Shown here piece by piece: positions 33,586-40,662 of a stretch of DNA of 45,772 nucleotides. Source of the stretch: Frateuria flava. Its GTDB lineage: Bacteria; Pseudomonadota; Gammaproteobacteria; Xanthomonadales; Rhodanobacteraceae. The notes under the pieces are model-generated. The model saw only the letters and a program-made list of their open reading frames with translations, was not told the DNA's origin and searched no databases. Every line of letters starts with the position of its first letter. The first letter of the stretch is position 1. The translations under genes were made by a program, and so were the position numbers. The stretch is taken from positions 1 through 45,772 of the forward strand of contig NZ_JAGJRS010000030.1 of NCBI RefSeq assembly GCF_017837635.1. The letters are read 5' to 3'.

Positions 33586-34554
33586 TCACGCGGCGAGCCT
33601 GTGTTGGTAGTAAGGGCGCGCCCGGTCATCCAGGATGGCATACAGGGCCTCGCGTGGCGCCACGGCTGGATTCAGCCAGGCATCGACGTGCTCGGGCTTA
33701 ATCGGGACGATGCAGCGGTCGTGGCCTGCGGCCGCAACTTCCGGGGGTGGTTCGTCCGTGATGGCGGCGAAGGTGAAAAGGTCCGATCCGTTGTCCGCGC
33801 CCTTGGAAACGTTCCACAGACAGGCCACCAGCATGTCCTGAGGCGGCTGCGGGTCAAAGGCGAGTACCACGTTCTCCTCCCTTTCTCCCTCTGCCAGCGC
33901 TCTACCCTCGAGCCGGTGGCGGGCCACATTCTCATAAAAGCGTGTGACCACCAGAATGCCATGGCGGTAGCCAAAGAGTTGGCTCCAGGATTCCTCAAGC
34001 TTGTCCCGCCGGGCGTTGTAGGTGCCGGGATACTTGCGCTCCACGGCCGCGTTCCAGCCTGGCATGCGGCACTGGTAGCGCATGGGCACCACAAACCGCT
34101 GGCCATCGCGCTCGATCAGCACAGGCGCATATGAACCCGGGAAGATTCGAGCATCGTCATCGACCAGGTCGCGCCGCTGGAGTGCCGCCAGGTTGGCTTC
34201 TGTCGCCGCGATCTTGTTGGTCGCAATGCGCTTGTCTTCGGCCGCCTTCTTGGTGGGCTTGGGGCCCGCCAGCACTGCCTCCGCCTTGGTCAGACGCTCC
34301 CGCTGGGCCTCCAGGTCTTCCCGGTAGCGCTGCTCCAATTCGCGATCCCCCTCAGCCACGAGCTTGGCAAGCTCAAAGCCCGCCTCGCTGTCCGGGTGCC
34401 GGAAGCTTTCACGAAGGGCTTTGGGGATCTTCGACCACGTGCCGTCCCGGCGGCGTTCCCAGAACAGCTCGGTAAAGCGCTGAAGGCTGATCGTCGCGCC
34501 AAACTGACGCACATAGCGGACGTAGTCGGCCTTGATCTGGGCGGAGTAGCACAT
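33586..34554 (-). CDS. SRAP (YedK/HMCES-like) abasic-site-binding protein with helical insert
   Basis: The 322-residue product starts MCYSAQ, so Cys2 would be the catalytic N-terminus after Met removal. Other active-site elements are Asn180-Ala-Arg (TYNARRDKLEESW) and the late His in GHDRCIVPI. SRAP proteins crosslink to abasic sites in single-stranded DNA. About 100 helical residues (RFTELFWERRR through ALQRRDLVDDD), rich in charge and coiled-coil-like, separate the start from the conserved core, far more than in E. coli YedK. The start is fixed by the need for Cys at position 2. It is divergent from mrfA. Confidence 0.85.
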   Translation of the reverse strand: MCYSAQIKADYVRYVRQFGATISLQRFTELFWERRRDGTWSKIPKALRESFRHPDSEAGFELAKLVAEGDRELEQRYREDLEAQRERLTKAEAVLAGPKPTKKAAEDKRIATNKIAATEANLAALQRRDLVDDDARIFPGSYAPVLIERDGQRFVVPMRYQCRMPGWNAAVERKYPGTYNARRDKLEESWSQLFGYRHGILVVTRFYENVARHRLEGRALAEGEREENVVLAFDPQPPQDMLVACLWNVSKGADNGSDLFTFAAITDEPPPEVAAAGHDRCIVPIKPEHVDAWLNPAVAPREALYAILDDRARPYYQHRLAA

Positions 34555-34718
34555 GCGAACGCTCCGGCGTAGGGAGTGACTAGCATACCGACCGGGGCGT
34601 CGAAGGGGCGCGGAGGTGGGCACCTGGTCGGTCATCAACCAACAAGCTTTCCTGACCAGTCTCATCGGGCGAGACGCGCCCTCGATCTACTGCCACCAAG
34701 AATCAAAGGTGGCTCCCA

Positions 34719-37130
34719 TTGAACGCTCTCCCTGATCGTTACCAGGCCTCGGACGATCTCGTCCTGCGCGGCCCGAGCGATGGGCGCGCGCTAGCCCAAC
34801 GGCTATCCAAGCGCTACGCCGAACGCATCACCGGCTCCTTCGTGGTGCCGGGTCGCGAGGGATCCTTCGCGCCCTTGCCCGCGGACCTACCGCCGGCACT
34901 AGCTCACGCCCTGCGATCGCGCGGCATTGATGCGCTCTACAGCCACCAGGCCGAGGCCTGGGTCGCGACACAACGCGGTGAGCAGGTAGCGATCGTGACG
35001 CCGACAGCATCCGGCAAATCCCTCTGCTACACCCTGCCCGTACTCAGTGCTGCGATGAAGCAGGGAGCCAAGGCGCTGTACCTGTTTCCGACCAAGGCAT
35101 TGGCCCAGGACCAGGTCGCCGACCTGCTGGAGCTCAACAAGGCCGGTGAGCTGGGGGTCAAGGCCTTCACGTTCGATGGCGACACGCCGGGCGACGCACG
35201 CCAGGCGATTCGCCTCCACGGCGACATCGTCGTGAGCAACCCTGACATGCTGCACCAGGCGATCCTGCCGCATCACACCAAGTGGGCACAGTTCTTCGAG
35301 AACCTGCGCTACGTGGTGATCGACGAGGTCCACACCTACCGCGGCGTGTTCGGATCGCATGTGGCCAACGTGATCCGGCGACTCAAGCGCGTATGCGCGT
35401 TCTACGGGGTGACTCCTCAGTTCATCCTGTGCTCGGCAACGATTGGCAACCCCAAGGAGCACGCTGAGGCGCTGATCGAGCAACCGGTCACCGCCATCAC
35501 GCAAAGCGGCGCGCCCTCGGGCGACAGGCACGTGCTGTTGTGGAATCCGCCGGTGATCAACCCGGATCTCGGCCTGCGCGCCTCGGCGCGCTCGCAGACC
35601 AACCGGATCGCCCGACTGGCCATCAAGGCGGGCATGAAGGCCCTGGTGTTCGCGCAAAGCCGCACCATGGTCGAGGTGCTGACCAAATACCTGAAGGACG
35701 TCTTCGATCACGACCCACGCAAACCTCCACGCATCCGTGCCTACCGAGGCGGCTACCTGCCCACCGAACGCCGGGCCGCCGAGCGGGAAATGCGTGCCGG
35801 CAGCATCGACGGCATCGTGAGCACCTCAGCGCTCGAGCTGGGCGTGGACATCGGCAGCCTGGATGTCGTGGTGCTCAACGGCTACCCCGGTTCCATGGCG
35901 GCGACCTGGCAGCGGTTCGGTCGGGCCGGCCGGCGTCAGCAGCCCGCGCTGGGCGTGCTGGTAGCCAGCAGCGATCCCCTGGACCAGTACCTGGTGCGCC
36001 ATCCGGAGTTCTTCGAGGGCGCTCCACCCGAGCACGCGCGCATCGCCGCCGACCAGCCGCTGATCCTGCTCGACCATATCCGCTGTGCCGCCTTTGAACT
36101 GCCGTTCGTGGGCGATGAGGTGTTTGGACCGGGCGCGGCCACGCCCTGGTTGGAAGTGCTCGGCGAGGAAGGCGTACTGCACCGCGAGGGCGACCGCTGG
36201 GAATGGATCGCTGACAGTTATCCGGCCAACGCGGTCTCGCTGCGCAGCGTGGCCGACGGCAACTTCGTGGTGGTCGACCGCACCGGCGGTAAGCAGACCA
36301 TCATTGCCGAAGTCGACTATACCGCCGTGCCAGTGACGCTCTACGAAGGGGCGATCCACATGATCCAGTCCGTGCCCTACCAGGTCGAACGGCTCGACTG
36401 GGAGGGCCGTAAGGCGTTCGTGACGCGCACCCACGTGGACTACTACACCGACGCCATCGACTACACCAAGCTGAAGGTGCTCGACTGCTTCGGCAGCTCC
36501 AGCGCGGGGCGCGGCGAGGCCCACCACGGCGAGGTGCACGTGGTACGGCGCGTGGCCGGCTACAAGAAGATCCGCTACTACACCCACGAAAACATTGGCT
36601 ACGGACCGGTCAACCTGCCCGACCAGGAACTGCACACCACCGCCGTTTGGTGGCAGCTCGCCCAACGCGAACTCGAACAGGCCTTCGATGGGCGGCAGCA
36701 GGCCTTGGACGGCTTCCTCGGCGCAGCCTATGCCCTGCACATCGTCGCCACGGTAGCGGTAATGGCGGAGTCACGCGACCTGCAGAAGTCGGTGGGCAGC
36801 GCTGACGGGGCGTGGTTCGTCGCCTCGGACATCGCGGGCCGCGGCCAGCTGCGCGGGATGGACGGACAGCCAATGGCGCTGGCGCCCGACGCGCCCTTCA
36901 CCCCGACGGTTTATCTCTACGACGCCTTCCCCGGTGGCGTGGGCCTGAGCGCGCCGTTGTTCGAACGGCGCGAGGACTTGGTCCGCATGGCCATGACGCT
37001 GGTCGATCGCTGCGACTGCATGGCCGGCTGCCCGGCCTGCGTCGGACCGATCCTGGCCGCGGACGAAGCGGCCGCGGACACGCCCAAGGCCCTGGCCTTA
37101 CGGGTTCTGGGCCTGCTGGTGGCCCTGTGA
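34719..37130 (+). CDS. mrfA: MrfA-like DEAD/DEAH helicase with DUF1998/MZB Cys cluster
   Basis: The 803-residue product shows Walker A TPTASGKS (Lys100), the DEVH box 202-205 (VVIDEVHTYRGVFGS), motif III SATIGNP, and the C-terminal helicase motifs VSTSALELGVDIG and QRFGRAGRRQQ. A four-Cys cluster (CDCMAGCPAC, 765-774) near the end is the DUF1998/MZB zinc or metal site. This is the architecture of B. subtilis MrfA (YprA), which works with MrfB to repair mitomycin C damage independently of UvrABC. The stop overlaps the next gene's GTG (GTGA), so the pair is coupled. Confidence 0.92.
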   Translation: MNALPDRYQASDDLVLRGPSDGRALAQRLSKRYAERITGSFVVPGREGSFAPLPADLPPALAHALRSRGIDALYSHQAEAWVATQRGEQVAIVTPTASGKSLCYTLPVLSAAMKQGAKALYLFPTKALAQDQVADLLELNKAGELGVKAFTFDGDTPGDARQAIRLHGDIVVSNPDMLHQAILPHHTKWAQFFENLRYVVIDEVHTYRGVFGSHVANVIRRLKRVCAFYGVTPQFILCSATIGNPKEHAEALIEQPVTAITQSGAPSGDRHVLLWNPPVINPDLGLRASARSQTNRIARLAIKAGMKALVFAQSRTMVEVLTKYLKDVFDHDPRKPPRIRAYRGGYLPTERRAAEREMRAGSIDGIVSTSALELGVDIGSLDVVVLNGYPGSMAATWQRFGRAGRRQQPALGVLVASSDPLDQYLVRHPEFFEGAPPEHARIAADQPLILLDHIRCAAFELPFVGDEVFGPGAATPWLEVLGEEGVLHREGDRWEWIADSYPANAVSLRSVADGNFVVVDRTGGKQTIIAEVDYTAVPVTLYEGAIHMIQSVPYQVERLDWEGRKAFVTRTHVDYYTDAIDYTKLKVLDCFGSSSAGRGEAHHGEVHVVRRVAGYKKIRYYTHENIGYGPVNLPDQELHTTAVWWQLAQRELEQAFDGRQQALDGFLGAAYALHIVATVAVMAESRDLQKSVGSADGAWFVASDIAGRGQLRGMDGQPMALAPDAPFTPTVYLYDAFPGGVGLSAPLFERREDLVRMAMTLVDRCDCMAGCPACVGPILAADEAAADTPKALALRVLGLLVAL

Positions 37131-37984
37131 GCGCGCTGGCCGACCGGCTGCGCCAACTGCGCACGCAATCAGGGTTGTCGGTTCCCGCGGCCCCGACGCC
37201 GGCGCCGAAACAGACCCTGTCGGCTGACGTACTACGGCTGATCCAAGGTCGCTCGCGGCTGCAGCGCGCGGAACCACGTGCATCTTCGACGGATCGCTTC
37301 GTGCCCGGCGAAGAGATCGCAAGCGGACTGTTCCTCACCGAGGCGGTGGTGGACTGGCTGTCTCCGCCACCCTTGATCGACACGACCTTTGCGCGCTGGG
37401 ACGAGGCAGTTGGCACTGCCAGGCTGCTTCATTTCGATACGGAAACCACCGGGCTCGCCGGCGGCACCGGCACACGGGCGTTCATGATCGGTGCGGCCCA
37501 TTGGGAACAGAACGGTCGATTCCGCATTCGCCAGCTAACGATCACCACCATGGCCGCCGAGACCGCGATGTTGCGGACCTTCGCGGGATGGCTGCGCGAC
37601 GACACCGTACTCGTGAGCTATAACGGCAAGAGCTACGACGCGCCCCTGCTCGCCACCCGCTACCGCTTGGCCCGGCTGCCCAACCCGCTCACCGGCCTCG
37701 GCCACCTTGACCTGCTCCACCCCGTCCGTCGGCGGTGGAAGGGTGTATGGGAGAACTGTCGCCTCGCGACTGCCGAGCGTCAGCTCCTCGGCGTGGTACG
37801 CGACGACGACCTTCCAGGATCGGAAGCGCCAGCGGCCTGGCTTGCATATCTCCGAGGCGGACCGGCCACCAATCTGCGTCGCGTGGCTCACCACAATGCG
37901 CAGGACCTTCGCAGTCTGGCGGGCGTGCTCCTGCGCGTTTCGGGGCTCGGCGCATGTCCGCCGGCCGCAGTACCGATCGCCTAA
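37127..37984 (+). CDS. mrfB: MrfB-like DEDD-family exonuclease
   Basis: The 285-residue product starts at a GTG overlapping the helicase stop. The RNase-H-like exonuclease core begins with Asp104-x-Glu106 (HFDTETTGL). SYNGKSYDAPLLATRYRL (exo II Asp) and AHHNAQDLRSLAGVL (exo III with terminal Asp) follow. B. subtilis MrfB (YprB) has this fold and also sits next to its helicase. The C-terminal TPR segment of YprB is absent here, giving a shorter protein. Function by homology: nuclease step of interstrand-crosslink or mitomycin lesion repair. Confidence 0.88.
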   Translation: MSALADRLRQLRTQSGLSVPAAPTPAPKQTLSADVLRLIQGRSRLQRAEPRASSTDRFVPGEEIASGLFLTEAVVDWLSPPPLIDTTFARWDEAVGTARLLHFDTETTGLAGGTGTRAFMIGAAHWEQNGRFRIRQLTITTMAAETAMLRTFAGWLRDDTVLVSYNGKSYDAPLLATRYRLARLPNPLTGLGHLDLLHPVRRRWKGVWENCRLATAERQLLGVVRDDDLPGSEAPAAWLAYLRGGPATNLRRVAHHNAQDLRSLAGVLLRVSGLGACPPAAVPIA

Positions 37985-37995
37985 TACAACAGGCC

Positions 37996-38015
37996 TGCTT
38001 CCGGCCAGCAGCGGC
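37996..38015. repeat. Short inverted-repeat element (GCTTCCGGCC type)
   Basis: TGCTTCCGGCCAGCAGCGGC lies 12 bp after the mrfB stop and shares GCTTCCGGCC with the copies at 19330 and 26653. The arms are less symmetrical. Confidence 0.45.
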
Positions 38016-38075
38016 CATGGAGCCTGTGGATCTGGTTCTAGCCCCGGACGCTTCGCAACGGCCCATGCGCTGGCC

Positions 38076-38195
38076 TCATTGCCGCTTGTTGAGATGAGCG
38101 CCCGAGCCATGATGGCGCTTGTACCACTGGTCCAAAACGATGGAGCCCATGGCGATCGCGCCAATCGTTCCGAGGGAAATGTAGAAGGCGACCAT
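38076..38195 (-). CDS. Very small single-span membrane protein
   Basis: A 39-residue ORF starting at ATG 38195: MVAFYISLGTIGAIAMGSIV forms one membrane helix, followed by LDQWYKRHHGSGAHLNKRQ, a basic His-containing tail. Hydrophobic-then-basic order and clean composition suggest a real gene. The ribosome-binding site (AAGG) is weak and no family is recognised. It lies in the 412-bp gap after mrfB, which otherwise shows only the short repeat. Confidence 0.45.
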   Translation of the reverse strand: MVAFYISLGTIGAIAMGSIVLDQWYKRHHGSGAHLNKRQ

Positions 38196-38396
38196 GCTAG
38201 TTAGCCTTGGTAGGTGAAAGTACGGCGAGCAACGCAGCGGCCCTATCGCATTCCATCAGGTTGAGCCGCAAAAAACCACCGCAACTACGCAGGCAGACAT
38301 AGCGCTCCGGCATCCAACTGGACCGCTACTGCATGCAGGCCAATAGTGAATCGCTGCGTGCTGATGCTTCTCTTTAGGACGCCTTCCCGACCTGGG

Positions 38397-38714
38397 ATGA
38401 CGCTCCCTTATGGCCCCACGCTGACGTCTGCTCTCGGCCACTTCCGTCGGTTCCAAGAAGAGCTTGCGGCACTAGACCGGGAGAACTCGCAGGGCAAGGA
38501 CAGGCCCGTGCCTAGGAAAGGATCGCCGCAGTCTCGCTTGCTCGCAGCAAGGGCGGAGTTCCTGGCACTGCGTGAGCGTTACGGACTGACGGTAGCTGAC
38601 GTGGTCACCTTCTTCCCGGAGGAAGAAGGGATCGCCTACCTGCAAGGGCTCATCGCCCAGAAAGAGGCGAAGCCTAAGCGTCGAGCGAAGAGCCCTGGGA
38701 AGCCTGCACTCTAG
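38397..38714 (+). CDS. Hypothetical protein, longer paralogue of 31146-31364
   Basis: The 105-residue product reads GHFRRFQEELAALDREN, then a basic insert, then FLALRERYGLTVADVVTFFPEEEGIAYLQGL and a Lys/Arg-rich tail (KEAKPKRRAKSPGKP). The core matches the 72-residue protein at 31146-31364 almost residue for residue. The basic tail suggests nucleic-acid binding. ATG 38397 is chosen over the upstream in-frame start at 38346. Confidence 0.65.
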   Translation: MTLPYGPTLTSALGHFRRFQEELAALDRENSQGKDRPVPRKGSPQSRLLAARAEFLALRERYGLTVADVVTFFPEEEGIAYLQGLIAQKEAKPKRRAKSPGKPAL

Positions 38715-38854
38715 GAGGCCACCTTGCTGCCCGAGTCGAGCTTCAGCGCCGCGAAAGCGGATCGCCTCCGAGGGCAACGCGATGTCGATTACCGGCTGTA
38801 TGGGCATGATAGAGGCTGCAACTGACCTATCCTCGAGGCCGCTTGCGCCGGATG

Positions 38855-38902
38855 CTACGAAACTCGTAGTATCGCAACCAAGGCAAAGTTACGAATCTCG
38901 TA
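38855..38902 (+). promoter_or_regulatory. Double palindromic operator upstream of XRE gene
   Basis: CTACGA-AAC-TCGTAG (38855-38869) and TACGA-ATC-TCGTA (38890-38902) are two copies of the same inverted repeat, centres 34 bp apart (about three helical turns). They lie 26-73 bp before the XRE regulator start, as expected for autoregulation. Confidence 0.75.
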
Positions 38903-38927
38903 GGCACCTCTCTACCGGGTTTGTGAC

Positions 38928-39242
38928 GTGCCTCGACGGACAGATATCCGGCTGGTGTTCCAGCGCCGCCTCAAGGAGGCACGCCTTCGGTGTCAGCTGT
39001 CTCAGAAGGAACTCGGCATTCAGGCAGGCTTGGACCCGTTTGTGGCCAGCACACGCGTCAACCGGTACGAGTTGGGTGTCCACGAGCCCGATATCGCCAC
39101 GATCGAAAGGTTGGCTGCGGCGTTGGGAGTCCCGACTGCGTATTTGTTCGCCGACGATGACCGCTTGGCCCGCCTGATCCTGGCTTTTGAGCGACTTCCG
39201 GCTTCAGAGAAGGATTGCTTGCTCAAAGCAATCGAGTCTTGA
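38928..39242 (+). CDS. XRE-family helix-turn-helix regulator
   Basis: The 104-residue product starts at GTG 38928. HTH_3 domain: FQRRLKEARLRCQLSQKELGIQAGL, then VNRYELGVHEPDIATIERLAAALGVPTAYLF. A short C-terminal helix (LILAFERLPASEKDCLLKAIE) may dimerise. The paired TCGTAG-type palindromes just upstream suggest it controls itself and perhaps the small gene that follows after a 36-bp gap. Confidence 0.9.
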   Translation: MPRRTDIRLVFQRRLKEARLRCQLSQKELGIQAGLDPFVASTRVNRYELGVHEPDIATIERLAAALGVPTAYLFADDDRLARLILAFERLPASEKDCLLKAIES

Positions 39243-39278
39243 CCTGAAATGCGCGGGTGCGAATTCAAGGAGACCCTC

Positions 39279-39596
39279 ATGGCCCGGCCCGGTACACCAC
39301 CAACCTTTCTCACCGCCGGCTGGTACATAAGCTTTATGAACTACGCCGCGACGGGCGAGGGGTTAACGTCGTGTTTAGCGGTAGCCGGTAGTGCCCACGC
39401 CGCCGAACAAAGACTCAAAGAACGGCTGCCTGAGTACTTCCACCGAGGCATCTTGACCAAGTCCATCTGCCCAAACCCGGATGTGGATGTCAGCACGATG
39501 ATCGAATGGATCCCGGCTGCCGCGCAACGCCTTTTTGGGCAGGTACCGCTGTTCGCCGGGCATTACTTCACCGAGCTTCATTACAACCTGTCCTGA
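39279..39596 (+). CDS. Hypothetical protein downstream of XRE regulator
   Basis: The 105-residue product (MARPGTPPTFLTAGWYISF) is preceded by AAGGAG at an 8-bp spacing, which fixes ATG 39279 over the earlier in-frame ATG. Composition is balanced, with no membrane segment; HAAEQRLKERLPEYFHRGI is a likely amphipathic helix. No family recognised. Probably co-transcribed with the XRE gene. Confidence 0.65.
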   Translation: MARPGTPPTFLTAGWYISFMNYAATGEGLTSCLAVAGSAHAAEQRLKERLPEYFHRGILTKSICPNPDVDVSTMIEWIPAAAQRLFGQVPLFAGHYFTELHYNLS

Positions 39597-39637
39597 CGTC
39601 GAGGGTGGGGATCGGGTGACGCCTTGTATGAGCTCAA

Positions 39638-40174
39638 TTGAAGCCAGCAGAAAAAGCCAGTCGCGCAGCGAGGGCCCTTTTTTTTGCTGCAGCCCTCGTC
39701 GGAATAGTCGCGCCCTCCGTCCTTGGCGTGGTCGTTGCCTGCACGCCCGACACGACTCTACGTACAGGCGACGTGGGCCAATTTGTGTCGTCGACCGCAA
39801 GTGTCGGCGGGTTCTTTTCGCGGCCTGTCACCACGGTCCAAACAACGACCAGCAGCATCGTGATCGAAGGTCGCCTTTCAGCGGTCCGCGGTCAGGGGAT
39901 GATCATGGTGGACCGTCTCAAAACAGGCCTCCATCTGTGCGTGCAGACGACGCCACAGGTGTGCGCTACGGCTAAGGGTCCATGGACCGGTCAGATGCTG
40001 CCGGCACAGAGCAAAAGGCCGATGTTTGCTTGGCTTGCAGCGAGCGTAAGCGCACCTTTGACTATATTGTGGTTCCTAGTTGGGCTAATCCTGACCATGG
40101 TCACAGCTATCGAAGCTGGACATGCAGCTGGGTGGCTTCCCAGGGAAGGAACCGTTGGCGCCCCTGGTCCCTGA
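39638..40174 (+). CDS. Hypothetical protein with two membrane segments
   Basis: The 178-residue frame opens at TTG 39638 (MKPAEKASRAARALFF); no ATG is available in this frame before the first hydrophobic helix. Helix 1 (ALFFAAALVGIVAPSVLGVVV) and helix 2 (PLTILWFLVGLILTMVTAIEAG) enclose a Thr/Val-rich, probably periplasmic domain with Cys residues (LCVQTTPQVCATA). No family recognised. It converges on the recombinase operon. Confidence 0.6.
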   Translation: MKPAEKASRAARALFFAAALVGIVAPSVLGVVVACTPDTTLRTGDVGQFVSSTASVGGFFSRPVTTVQTTTSSIVIEGRLSAVRGQGMIMVDRLKTGLHLCVQTTPQVCATAKGPWTGQMLPAQSKRPMFAWLAASVSAPLTILWFLVGLILTMVTAIEAGHAAGWLPREGTVGAPGP

Positions 40175-40188
40175 GCTTCGCGATAACG

Positions 40189-40662
40189 TCAGCTAGATCC
40201 ACGAGTGCGCCGCCCCCGGCGCGCCGCGTTTTTTCTGCCGCGACGCTTCCCTGAACGGTCCACCATGGGTAGCGGCTTGTCCCACTCAAGCGAATCCATC
40301 CGCACATTCTGGGCATACGCGTTGTACTGCCAGCGTCGGAACTGGTCGAGCAATGCCAGGTTTGTCGCTTCAAGACGCCTCACTTGGGCTTCCAAGTCAG
40401 CTACGCGTCGCAACGTCACCTCTAGCGTGAAATCCTTGGGAAGACGAACCTTGGATTCACGCAGATCCACCTGCCGCTGGGAAAATGCCTCCTTGATGGC
40501 AGGGTAGAGATACAACGTGTGCCGTGAAATGGATTCCACCCCCAGCACCTTGGCCACGCGACTGCAAAACAACGACCAAGTGAGTTTTCCCTCCCATCGA
40601 TCTAGCTCACGCAGGACCTTTGGGAGAGTCGCTCTCGTGATGATCTTCTTGGGCACGATCAA
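40189..40662 (-). CDS. ginD: GinD-like small protein of the GInt recombination module
   Basis: The 157-residue product starts at a TTG overlapping the ginC stop (TTGA). The N-terminal half is helical and may hold a helix-turn-helix (FCSRVAKVLGVESISRHTLYLYPAIKEAF). A coiled coil follows (LRRVADLEAQVRRLEATNLALLDQF), then a very basic tail (RSGKRRGRKNAARRGRRTRG). GInt islands carry three tyrosine recombinases and one small putative HTH protein, ginD, all needed for recombination. Size, order and overlap fit; the assignment rests on that context. Confidence 0.75.
   Translation of the reverse strand: MIVPKKIITRATLPKVLRELDRWEGKLTWSLFCSRVAKVLGVESISRHTLYLYPAIKEAFSQRQVDLRESKVRLPKDFTLEVTLRRVADLEAQVRRLEATNLALLDQFRRWQYNAYAQNVRMDSLEWDKPLPMVDRSGKRRGRKNAARRGRRTRGSS

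Noticed and set aside
39667-39710. T-run with flanking GAGGGC/GCCCTC as an intrinsic terminator for 39279-39596
   Set aside because: The T-run lies inside the loop rather than after the stem, and the frame 39638-40174 reads through it with a plausible membrane helix.
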